From assembly GCA_950097015.1 (NCBI GenBank), contig CATNEN010000029.1, positions 2,176,001 through 2,240,000 of the forward strand: a stretch of 64,000 nt of DNA, read 5' to 3'. Both the position numbers and the translations under genes were made by a program. The notes below the pieces were generated by a model. The model did no database searches. It worked only from the letters and a program-made list of their open reading frames with translations, and had not been told where the DNA came from. Below are positions 1 to 10,343 of the stretch, one piece after another (within the stretch, counting starts at the first letter, position 1; each line of letters begins with the position of its first letter). Origin of the DNA: Macrostomum hystrix (Eukaryota > Platyhelminthes > Macrostomidae).

Positions 1-599
1 AAATCTGCTTTTTTATTTAACAATCTCATTTATAATCTAGATTCCAAAGACAAAATCCCATTGAAAGAAATCTGAAATTTTTAATGAAAATTTAGCTGTC
101 AAACTAAATTTTGATTGGGTTATTTATTATTCAAATGTTCATCGCCGACGCTTTCAAATGGTATTTCTGAAAGTTTTTCACCCTTTCAGAACGCAGCCAT
201 TAGAAACCCGGAAGCAGAAATTTGTACTTTCGATCAGCTTCTGTACTGAAACGCAGTGAAAGCAACAAAAGTTTTTCGAATTCCTCGTTAGATAGCACAC
301 AGAAATAAGCAAAACAGCTGCGAAGGGGACATTAGCCACTCGTGTAATGCGTTTCACTCTTCACCAATGGGTCCACTCGGTCGAAAACCCAAAGCACTTT
401 ATGTATTAAAGGGCCACACGCTTCTCTGTCCCTATCTAAACTATCTCACATTCCAAGTTTTTCCTCTCTCTCTTTCTCTCCTCTGGCTATCTTTCTCACC
501 CTCGTTACCTCTCATCATCACCACTTTCATTTCTCTCTCTCCCTCTATCTCCCCCTTTATCTCGCACTTTACCTTTCAAACTCTCCCCTTCTCTTTCCT
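1..599. other. Non-coding flank, no gene seen
   Basis: AT-rich sequence that becomes pyrimidine-rich after about 440. No exon with a recognisable protein or splice pattern was found. The open frame from 367 is low-complexity Ser/Leu/Pro translation of a CT-rich tract. Confidence 0.6.
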
Positions 600-1115
600 C
601 TCTCCCTCTCCCCTCCAATCTCTCTCCCCTTCTACCTCTCTCCCCTCCTATCTTTCTCCCCTCTCCCCTCTCCCCTCCTATCTCTCTCCCCTCTCCCCTC
701 CTATCTCTCTCCCCTCTCCCCTCCTATCTTTCTCCCATCTCCCCTCTTATCTCTCTCCCTTCCTATCTCTCTCCCCTTTCCCTTCTATCTTTCTCCCCTC
801 CTATCTGTCTCCCCTCTCCCCTCCTATCTCTCTCCCCTCTCCCCCTATCTCTCTCCCCTCTCCCCTCCTATCTCTCTCCCCTCTCCCCTCCTATCTCTCT
901 CCCCTCTCCCCTCCTATCTCTCTCCCCTCTCCCCTCCTATCTCTCTCCCCTCTCCCCTCCTATCTCTCTCCCCTCTCCCCTCCTATCTCTCTCCCCTCTC
1001 CCCTCCTATCTCTCTCCCCTCTCCCCTCCTATCTCTCTCCCCTCTCCCCTCCTATCTCTCTCCCCTCTCCCCTCCTATCTCTCTCCCCTCTCCCCTCCTA
1101 TCTCTCTCCCCTTTC
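600..1115. repeat. Polypyrimidine minisatellite, ~23-bp unit
   Basis: Tandem copies of a C/T-rich unit containing CCCCTCCTATCTCTCT, about 23 bp long, more than 15 copies and most regular from about 850 to 1110. One strand is almost purely pyrimidine, a composition known to favour triplex (H-DNA) structures. The open frame across it follows from the lack of stops in the unit and is not a gene. Confidence 0.85.
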
Positions 1116-2240
1116 CCTCGCCCTCCCTCTATTTCTACCCCTGTCTCCCTCTCTCTATCTTTCTATTTTACCCAGCTGTCTATGACGTCATTCAATTTGC
1201 ATTGGCAACCTTAATTATCCACATCATTAGGGCTACGCTCCATTCGTGACGGCCAGACTGTAAAGAAAATTAGGGAAATTTTTTGGGGAAAGGAAGGGCA
1301 GGCGAAAAATGGGATCGAAGGACGAGAAGAGGATCCAGTGGAATTGGGGTGGGTGGGCGCCAGCGGATAGGGAAGAGAGTGCGTGCGCAAAACCTGTACA
1401 GCTAGCTACAGCAGGAGTTGATGGTAGTTTGCAGTCCGCGCATATTTATAAGTGTACTCCGTCATGTACGCACACCGACCGTACCAGTGACCGTGGAGAG
1501 GGGGGTGGCGGGTTAGTCTCAGTTCTAGGATTGGACTACATGGTGTAGCAGGAGTAGGTATCGAAACTAGTCCCGGAGACTATGGGGTTAGAAAGCTGCT
1601 CAGACAAGAGGAGTAGATCCTTACGGCCCGGTCTTGCCCTCGTTCCAAGCTTTCCGTGTCCCTATTATTTTTTTCCTACTAATTACTCACGCAAACACTT
1701 AGTTCTCAAGCCGGGCAATATATTGAACGAGTCAAGTAAGTATTATTATAATTATCATTGCTCCATTTTGCAATGCGCGCAGTACTCGGAGCTGACAAAA
1801 GACTAAATGCTTTCATTTCATGCCTGTCTTTGTCAGTTTACTTCGCTTTACGAGTATATTTGACAATTTTAGTCCAAGAGATCTTCTTCAATATCGTCTT
1901 TAGCGAGCCTATAGCTGCCCTTTGAATTGCAAAGTGGATAGGGTAGGGGTATGAGAGGGAACACTGAGATATATTAGACAGTGTGTAGATCGAAAAATAG
2001 AATTGTACACAGCGATAAACACTGGCGAGTACAACTGTCAGCGAGGTGGACTCCACTCCGAGGTTTTGGTATATATTTGATTATGAAGGTTCCGAAGTTT
2101 TTTCCAGTTGGCTTGAAAGACTAGCAGAATTATTTGTCTAACTTTCAACTGCCAAAACAATTCTAATATCTAATTTGAGACTACATGTGAGTAATCTCTC
2201 TGGTTTGTTTTTTAGTTGGAGTGAGAAAGTGATAGAGTGA
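1116..2240. other. Unannotated spacer
   Basis: No supported feature. Several short open frames (for example 1309-1548 and 1582-1806) have no recognisable motif, coding composition or splice partners. Confidence 0.5.
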
Positions 2241-2545
2241 GAGCCATAGAGTGACAGTAGAGTGAGAGCCATAGAGTGACAGTAGAGTGAGAGCCATAGA
2301 GTGACAGTAGAGTGAGAGCCATAGAGTGACAGTAGAGTGAGAGCCATAGAGTGACAGTAGAGTGAGAGCCATAGAGTGACAGTAGAGTGAGAGCCATAGA
2401 GTGACAGTAGAGTGAGAGCCATAGAGTGACAGTAGAGTGAGAGCCATAGAGTGACAGTAGAGTGAGAGCCATAGAGTGACAGTAGAGTGAGAGCCATAGA
2501 GTGACAGTAGAGTGAGAGCCATAGAGTGACAGTAGAGTGAGAGCC
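2241..2545. repeat. 25-bp minisatellite (~12 copies)
   Basis: Twelve nearly perfect head-to-tail 25-bp units built around GAGCCATAGAGTGACAGTAG. The array ends about 30 bp before a possible 3' splice acceptor (TTTCAG at 2570-2575) upstream of the PRC1 start codon, so it probably lies in a 5' intron or the promoter of that gene. Antisense open frames are translations of the repeat. Confidence 0.92.
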
Positions 2546-2575
2546 TATTTTTTCTTAAATCGCCCATTGTTTCAG

Positions 2576-2704
2576 AGAAATCTTGAGAGCCAGGCAGGAA
2601 AAGTACACACCGCAGTTGTGCTGTTGGCTTCTCTAGCGGAGCAGTCGGTCAGCCTGGAAGCGGTGAAATCGCAGATTCCCGCCGTTCTGCCTGAGAAGGA
2701 GTGA
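2576..2704 (+). other. Upstream open frame next to PRC1, possible terminal exon or 5' UTR
   Basis: After a plausible acceptor (TTTCAG ending at 2575) a 42-codon frame runs to TGA at 2702-2704, just 15 nt before the PRC1 ATG and in the same frame. Its GC content and composition (AVVLLASLAEQSVSLEAVKS) look coding. I do not recognise the protein. It could be the last exon of an upstream gene or 5' UTR sequence that is open by chance. Confidence 0.25.
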
Positions 2705-2719
2705 CAGCGAGAGAGTGAG

Positions 2720-5700
2720 ATGAGGAAGGAGATCATACTAAACGTCATTGAGCCTGGTCTGGGCGAACTGGACAGTATCTGGGACTATATTGGTGAGCTG
2801 GGATTTCATGAACAAGTAGTCAAGGATGCCTTTTTTGTTTTAGTCAGTTGCTTAACACAACTATCTATTCGGAGAATCATAGGTAAAGTTAATGTAAATT
2901 TGAAAAAAACCGATAAGGCAGAGAAGCGTAGTAGGCCTGGCTGTTATGGGTGCAAGCACAATTAATAATTGCGCACAATTTTTCAGAAATGAAACAACGT
3001 AACCTACACTTTAATCTATTATCAATATTTTTAGCTGAAAGTGCTGTCTATTCTAGTAGATTTTCATGGCCTATAGCTCCAACCACTTCAAACTGTATTT
3101 CTCGCAAACTGTTCGCAAATCTCGACTCCAGTTTTAATAGTAATTCCTTAACTATTGGAACATAAACACCGAATCCAGAATCCTGAATCGCGAATCCACA
3201 ATCCTAGTACAGATCCCAAATTGTGAATCCCAATCCTAGTACAGATCTTAAATTTTGAATCCCAATCCTAGTACGGATCCCGAATCCCGAATCCCGAATC
3301 CCAATCCTAGCACAGATCTCGAATCTCCAATCCTAGTACAGATCTCGAATCTCCAATCCTAGTACAGATCCCGAATCTCCAATCCTAGTACAGATCTCGA
3401 ATCTCCAATCCTAGTACAGATCTCGAATCTCCAATCCTAGTACAGATCTCGAATCCCAATCCTTGTACAGATCCCGAATCCCAAAACCTTGTACAGATCC
3501 CGAATCTCCAATCCTAGTACAGATCTCGAATCCCGAATCCTTGTACAGATCCCGAATCCCCATCATAGTACAGATCCCGAATCTCCAATCCTAGTACAGA
3601 TCTCGAATCTCCGATCCTAGTACAGATCCCGAATCCCAAAACCTTGTACAGATCCCAAATCTCCAATCCTAGTACAGATCTCGAATCTCCAATCCTAGCA
3701 CAGATCCCGAATCTCCAATCCTAGTACAGATCCTGAATCTCCAATCCTAGCACAGATCCCGAATCTCCAATCCTAGTACAGATCCCGAATCTCCAATCCT
3801 AGTACAGATCCCGAATCTCCAATCCTAGTACAGATCCCGAATCTCCAATCCTAGCACAGATCCCGAATCTCCAATCCTAGTACAGATCTCGAATCCCAAT
3901 CCTAGTACAGATCCTGAATCTCCAATCCTAGCACAGATCCCGAATCTCCAATCCTAGTACAGATCTCTAATCTCCAATCCTAGCACAGATCCCGAATCTC
4001 CAATCATAGTACAGATCCCGAATCTCCAATCCTAGTACAGATCCCGAATCCCAATCCTTGTACAGATCTCGAATCCAGAATCCTTGTACAGATCCCGAAT
4101 CCCCAATCATAGTACAGATCCCGAATCTCCAATCCTAGTACAGATCCCGAATCTCCCATCCTAGTACAGATCTCGAATCTCCAATCCTAGTACGAGCTAC
4201 AGATCTCGAATCTCCAATCCTAGTACAGATCTCGAATCCCAATCCTTGTACAGATCTCGAATCCAAACCTTGCACAGTTTCAGAATCCTAAAACCCCGTG
4301 CAGATCCCAAATCATAAATCTCAGACCTATAATAGTACAGATCCTGAATCCCCAATCCCATATTTAGTGCAGAAGACGAATACGAAAACTAATACATATC
4401 TCGAATCCCAGATCAGAAAACTAGCATAGATCCCAAATCCCAAACCAAGTACGTATAAACGTAATTCATTCAAGCAAGTCATAGTCCACTCCGTCACCAT
4501 GGCAACCAGGCTACCCAGAGGAGCAGAAGACGGAGCGGCTGCACGGTCTGGCTGAGCAGTTGCAGTCTCGAATGTTTGACTTCATCTCGGCTGAGAATCA
4601 GCGCCGTGTACAGCTGGACACTGACATCGAGGCGAGAAAGCGCCGGGCCGCCCAGATCTGCCAGAGCCTCCGCCTGCCGCCCTACTTCCCGCCGCGCGGC
4701 CTGCCCTCGCTGCGCCTGCTGGAACACCTGGACGGCCACATCGCTCAGTTCGAAGCTGAGATTCAGGCGAGACAGGCGAAACAGGCCGACCTGATCGACC
4801 AGGTGCGCAGCCTGTGCCAGAGACTCGGCCTGCCAGATGAGTCGCCGACAAGGAATGTGGCCTTGGATACCCAGGACTGCTCCGAGGAGAGCAGCGAGAC
4901 GCACGTGGCTGATGCTGAGGATGTTATTCCGAGTGAACAGGTGCGATTGCTGACATGGTAATCTAACACTCTAATCCCTGCACGGCATTTCTCAATCTAA
5001 TTGCCTTTTGGGTTTCACGGCATTCTAGATCTAACACCCATTCTAGGGTTCCATGGTATTCTAGATCTAGCACCGAAAAAGGCTTCACGGTATATTAGAC
5101 CTAACAATCTCGTGCATTCTTTCGGATGGTCTTCTGGATTTTCAGACAGTGAGGAGCTCTAAAAGTTTGGATTCCCAACTGCCGCCTTCTCAGGATCTGG
5201 AACGTCTCCAGAACCGAGTCGCCGAGCTCGAGCGTCGCCGAGACGACATGCTGAAACGACTAACCGGCCTGACGGAGGACATTCGCCGAATAGCTCAGGA
5301 TGTCGAATACGCCGGCTCGGCAGGCGTCGGCACCGAGGAGGAGGCTCTCGAAGCCGCGGTGCTCGCCGGCGAGGAGTTGACACGGCTGCCGTTGAGCGAC
5401 GCAACGCTGACGTCACTGGAGGCTCTCCGACTGCGCCTGGTGAAGCACAAGGCGATGCTGGTTGGCACCTGCGAGGAGCTGCGACAGCACATCCGGGTGA
5501 TGTGGAGCCGGCTGGACATTCCGGCCGAGGAGCAGGATGCCTTCCTGTCGCAGCACGCCGGCTACAGGCAGAGCACGCTGGAGGCGCTGCAGGAGGAATC
5601 GGACAAGTGCCAGGAGCTCAAGTGGTCCCAGGCTGCCGCCTACCTGGCTAATCTCAGAAAGGAGGCCAGGTGCGCTTGTTTACCGTCAGTTCAGTCCGTG

Positions 5701-7620
5701 GACTGGGGAGGGGGAGGTCCCTGAGCTCGATTCCGCGGCGAGGCCACATTCATTTGGGGTGCAGCCACGGAGAGAAGGCTTGGGGGCTTGTCGTGCAATT
5801 TCAGAGGGGCCAACCTCTGAGGCAAAGTGAAGTACACTGCCTGACGATGAAAAACTCACTGTGTGAGTGTGTGCCTTCGTACAGTATATGAGTGCGTGTC
5901 TGCTCAGGAGGAATGGGCACAATTGCCTCCTCGCTGGCTGCGAGTCCTATGTCACTAAATGGTGTGCCATTGCCCGCAGTCCTCCTGTAGACATTAGTTT
6001 TATGGGCAGAATCGAAATACTCGATTCTGCTTCTCTAACACCTGCCTCCACCTTGACCTCCACTCCGTCTTCACGCCTTCAGCGAGCTCCGCGCCGCCTG
6101 CTTCCTGGACGAGGCTGGCGACGCCGCCGCCGATGACGAAGTGGCTTCGATCTGCGCCGGCGGCAACGGTGAACTTGACGACACGGAGGAGGGCGTCGCT
6201 GCGCTCGAGCGCCGTATCGACGAACTGCGCGAGTCCTACGAGCAGAACCGGGAGCTGTACGCCGCTGTCGGGCTGTATCAGGACACCTGGCGGGCCTACC
6301 TGGATGTTGAACAGCGAATGAAGGACCCAGCTATACTCAGCAACCGGGGCGGCATCCTGCTTAAGACCGACAAGGAGAGGAAACAGCTGCAGAAGGAGCT
6401 GCCCAAGGTTGAGAAAAAGGTTAGCGCGCAGTCACGTGACCTTTAACAGCAGTAAGATCGCTCTAATTCCTAGCTCATAAAGCTCCCAAACCGAATGACC
6501 GATTTTCGTCAAAGTCCACCATCAGAATCAAAATTTTCCGCCCTTTACGATGAATTAACTTTCAAAGCCGTTCGATGTCAACATCGTCGAGATATTCAGC
6601 GGTTTTTGCTGAAGACCTGGTGATAAGGACAACTAACATGCTCTGTAAAAACCTATATGGTGAATTCATATGGTTCGAAAATGAAAAAATGAACCATTTT
6701 ATCAATCCAAAATAGTCAACAATGATAGGTGACATGGTCTGTTTAAAACAGGGGTCGGCAACCTCCGGCCCGCGGGCCAGATGCGGCCCTCGAAGCTCCC
6801 AAATCCGGCCCTTAGCTCCTCCTAACACCTACTCTACAGTACACCCTATCTTATCTCTCCCCTGTCTCATCTTTCCCCCTTTTCATCTCTCCCCCGTCTT
6901 ATCTCCCCCGTCTCATCTCTCACCTGTCTCATCTCTCTTGCGTCTTATCTCTCCCCTGTCTCATCTCTCCCCTTTTTCATCTCTCCCCCGTCTTATCTCT
7001 CTTGCGTATTATCTCCCCCGTCTCATCTCTCACCTGTCTCATCTCTCACCTGTCTCATCTCTCACCTGTCTCATCTCTCACCTGTCATATCTCTCACCTG
7101 TCTCATCTCTCACCTGTCTCATCTCTCACCTGTCTCATCTCTCACCTGTCTCATCTCTCCTGTGTCTGATCTCTCCCCTTTCTTTATGCGGCCCGCCATC
7201 GTCTTTAAGATTCTCTCTTTAGCCCGCGGGGTATATAAGATTGCCAACCCCTGATTTAAAACAAGCGAAACCGGGACCTCTGGACCAGAAGTTTAAAGCT
7301 ATGCCGGTAGAAAGGATCGATTTTATGATTAATCAGCCCCATTTCTTTTTTTCCTGCTGCAGGTGTCTGAGCTCATTAACAAGCTGCCCGGAGGTGACAG
7401 TTTCCGCATCCGAGGCCGCACCTTTGAGCAGCACGTGCGCCACCTGTGGGAGTCGCTGCGCACCGAGCAGGAGGCCAACAAATTCAATCGCAAAACTGGC
7501 TCCGGTCGGGTCGGCAATAACGAAGAACTGCGGCTCAGTCAGTCGCCGATGCGCGAATCGTCAACCGTGGGCGCTTCCTCGCCGAGGAAGTCGCTCTCGG
7601 CGACTGCAGGAAAGCGGTGA
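2720..7620 (+). CDS. PRC1: PRC1/Ase1-family microtubule-bundling protein
   Basis: Exons 2720-2792, 4510-4940, 5146-5669, 6083-6419 and 7363-7620 total 1,623 nt (540 aa, stop TGA) and join in phase with GT-AG introns. PRC1/Ase1 proteins are dimeric cross-linkers of antiparallel microtubules that organise the anaphase central spindle and cytokinesis. Family hallmarks seen: an N-terminus beginning MRKE with IWDYIGYPEEQ across the first splice (human IWELIGIPEDQ); a helical rod with ELRQHIRVMWSRLDIPAEEQ; and the conserved microtubule-binding spectrin segment with DTWRAYLDVEQRMKDP then SNRGGILLK. The C-terminus is short and basic with Ser-Pro sites (QSPMR, SSPRK) that could be CDK targets. Human PRC1 is about 620 aa, so the tail is shorter here. 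The start is the first ATG in frame after a TGA at 2702 and matches the usual N-terminus. Introns 1, 3 and 4 contain a minisatellite, a SINE and a hAT-type MITE. Confidence 0.93.
3165..4290. repeat. 26-bp minisatellite in PRC1 intron 1
   Basis: Roughly 40 imperfect copies of a 26-bp unit containing AATCCTAGTACAGATC and CGAATCTCC fill most of PRC1 intron 1 (2793-4509). Degenerate copies continue to about 4450. TC/CC and AGTAC/AGCAC variants recur across the array. Confidence 0.92.
5715..5993 (+). mobile_element. SINE family A, 5'-truncated copy in PRC1 intron 3
   Basis: Begins at the box-B-like part (GAGCTCGATTCCGCGGCGAG) and continues through the body shared with the copies at 52,339 and 53,655: CACATTCATTTGGGG, AGAAGGCTTGGGGGCTTGTC, CACTGCCTGACGATGA, GTGTGCTCAGGAG. 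The tRNA-like head with box A is missing. It fills most of the 413-bp intron 5670-6082. Confidence 0.82.
6749..7253. mobile_element. hAT-type MITE in PRC1 intron 4
   Basis: The left end reads CAGGGGTCGGCAACCTCC followed by GGCCCGCGGGCC. The right end is its imperfect inverted copy, ending GCCAACCCCTG. Flanks GTTTAAAA (6741-6748) and ATTTAAAA (7254-7261) look like an 8-bp target-site duplication with one mismatch. The terminal CAGGGGTCGGCAA and 8-bp duplication are typical of hAT elements. There is no transposase ORF, and the interior is taken up by a CT-rich minisatellite, so it is non-autonomous. Confidence 0.82.
6840..7185. repeat. 16-bp CT-rich minisatellite inside the hAT MITE
   Basis: Tandem copies of a 16-bp unit (TCATCTCTCACCTGTC and variants). 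The most regular part is 7020-7160. It lies entirely between the GC-rich termini of the MITE, so it either arose within the element or was carried by it. Confidence 0.88.
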
Positions 7621-10343
7621 ATTGCTTGTCACTGCGACTTGTCACTCTTTCATCAAAATCAATCATCCACTTTGACTCATTCCCCAAGTTAAGAGCTGAA
7701 ATTGTTGACAATTGTTGAATCTCAAATCTATGCTTTCAACCTTCCATTTAATAATATAGCGATAGTCTAACAAAGCTTGGACATCGGTCGAGCTGCTTTG
7801 AAACAATCAAATCTGCCTTTATTTTGCCTCCGCCTAGTGAAATAACTATATATACTGCGCTGCGAACCGAAACTGGTCGCTTTTTATTGTTTTTTTATTA
7901 TTCTTGCATTGTTGTTGTCATGCCGATAAAAATAGTTTTGTTTTAATCTGTGCAGAAGTAATGTGGCTGAGAACGAACAAACAAATTTTCCGAGTTTTTG
8001 ATGACAGTTTTCTCGTAACTAAATGCTGCTAATACGTATAAAATGTACACAAGTCGTGTATCATTTGATATACGATTATGTTTATGATCACTTGCCATTT
8101 TTCGCCATTCATTGAACAAGCTGGCTCTACAATAGTACAACCTTTAGAATCCTATTAATTTAAGGAAATTTTTCATTTATATTGCACAGTTTCTGCTGAA
8201 TTCTCGCTGATGCTTGTATTAGTTAGATCACTGCTGTACATGTAAATGTTATAATGGTATACATTTACCAAATGTCATATCTATGAAGTAGATTACAATC
8301 CTTATTTCTTGTTGTCTCGCAAGCATTTAGTTTAAAATAATGCAGAATAAAGTTGCCATATGATTGAAGCTTCACAAATCAAGAGAAAATGCTTGCCAGT
8401 TGATAAAATTTACCTCTTTTGAGTGGCATTATTGAGATTTCGACGAAACTTAAGGAAATATTCCATGGTTCACAATATAATATATTTATATAATATATTT
8501 CTATAATATATAAATAAATATATAAATATTTATATATATATTATATATAATATATAAATATATAAATATATTATATATTATATATTATATAATTTTTTAA
8601 TATAAATATATAACCTTTATTGCTAAGGTGTGACTTTCGAACTGCAATTATACGAGCGTAGGCTGCTTGTGTTCAGCTTTGGCAATTCACATCACATTTT
8701 GAAAAGCGCCGTTTCATCAAGATTTTTCAACGTAGCTCGTAACAGCTATACTTATAGTAGTGTGTCAGCATAATTTGCTCACCGCAAGGCAGACCACTAA
8801 TAGTCTAGTCTGAGTCTAGAAGTCTAGTAGCTCGGCAGTTCATGACTGGAGATTAAAGGCCCGTCACTGTGGCAACAGTGACTTGGTCCAGAAGGGTGTC
8901 GATTGTAGTCCATGGTATAGCTCGACACAATTTAGTTTTTCGCGGAAATTGTAGAAGTCAGTAATTAAAATGTTACTTGGAATATCAACTTTAAGATATC
9001 AGGTTAAAGTTACTTTTCAGTTGCGTGTATTTTATATTCCCTTGTTACAGCAAATCTGCTGCTATAGATTTGCGTTCATTTGGAAAAACATGAGGAGAAG
9101 TATTTACGAATGAGAAAGTGTCATTTAATTAGAACAATCCTAGAAAATGTTCAGATTTTTCTTTATTTTTGTCTAGCAACTTGAAAATGAAATAAAGAGC
9201 CCAAGTCAAAATTTCATCGCCCAAATGACCGTAAAAATTATGAAGTACGTTTCCGAAAAAAAATCATTTGCACTAAACATTTTTATTTCCGGTAAATTGC
9301 AACTATCCCGTTCATTTGACGACTTAAATTTCTAATGTTAAATTCTGGTATTTCAGAAATCAGATATCTGATATCAGATATTTCTGATATTTCTGACAAA
9401 ATTATGAACACTAAACTTTTTCTGCAAGCACGGATCTAAATTTTGTAAGAAAATTTAAGGTTGTTGTTTTAATGTATCACCTAATGTAAACTACATCGTG
9501 TCAAAGATTTAACAAGATATCGTTAAATATTTTTTAACTTGTTGCATAGGATGTGCATCCCGCATAGCTATTCGAGGAAGTTTTTAAACATAATATTGAA
9601 ATACATATTGGTTGTAATTATGATGATTGTAAGTTTCAGTAGTGCCATGAAGGATGACTTGGTAACTGCATTTTTACGTACTCGTGTTTTAAAAATAAAT
9701 TTATATATATAATGACGAATATATATATATATAATATAATTCTACAGGTACTTTTTGCCAGTAAAAAATTAGCTAATTGCAAGTAATAAGGTAGTAATAT
9801 TTTAGATTTATTTAAAACTTTTATGACTGCTTTTTTTTCAACTAACAGTTTTACTTACTTGTAATAATATGTTGTGATTGCTGAAAGTGGATCAAGACTG
9901 TTATCATTTTATTTTTATTTTTATTTTATGTTAGTTTTTTAGTAACAAAGAAATTGGAACTATCTTTAGCATGTTTTTAGGATTGCAATGTCACTTGAAA
10001 TTCAACAAGAAATGTTTATGGTAAAGGATCATTTTTGCTCATAGCAATAAGCTACTTGTAAATGACCCAATTGGTATCTAAGGCATACTAAGGCATGCTT
10101 AGAACCTATGTTTTAAATGAATAAATTTCGTCGATAAACTAAATTCACTGTTAGACAGGTGCACGTGACAACCATGAGAAAATTATTTTTTGTGATAAAA
10201 AGGAAATATTAATCAAAAGTGATTTTTTGACAAACAAAAATTACAGCTTTAAGTTCTTATTGGACGGCTGACGTAAATCGAACATGCACAAGATTGACAG
10301 CTCTTGAAATAAGGAAGCTGGACTGGGACCGGGACACCGTGGA
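7621..10343. other. AT-rich spacer between PRC1 and TOGARAM1
   Basis: About 2.7 kb with no recognisable gene, expected to include the PRC1 3' UTR and the TOGARAM1 5' flank. It contains a TA-rich self-complementary stretch (about 8475-8610), a smaller one (9700-9740) and a short GATATC-rich palindromic patch near 9360-9395. Confidence 0.6.
8346..8351 (+). terminator. Candidate PRC1 polyadenylation signal (AATAAA)
   Basis: Canonical AATAAA hexamer about 725 nt downstream of the PRC1 stop codon, in AT-rich sequence. Such hexamers are common by chance here, so this is only a candidate. Confidence 0.3.

Noticed and set aside
4494-4904. Antisense frames across PRC1 exon 2
   Set aside because: Shadows in GC-rich coding sequence; the plus-strand frame carries clear PRC1 homology and matching splice phases.
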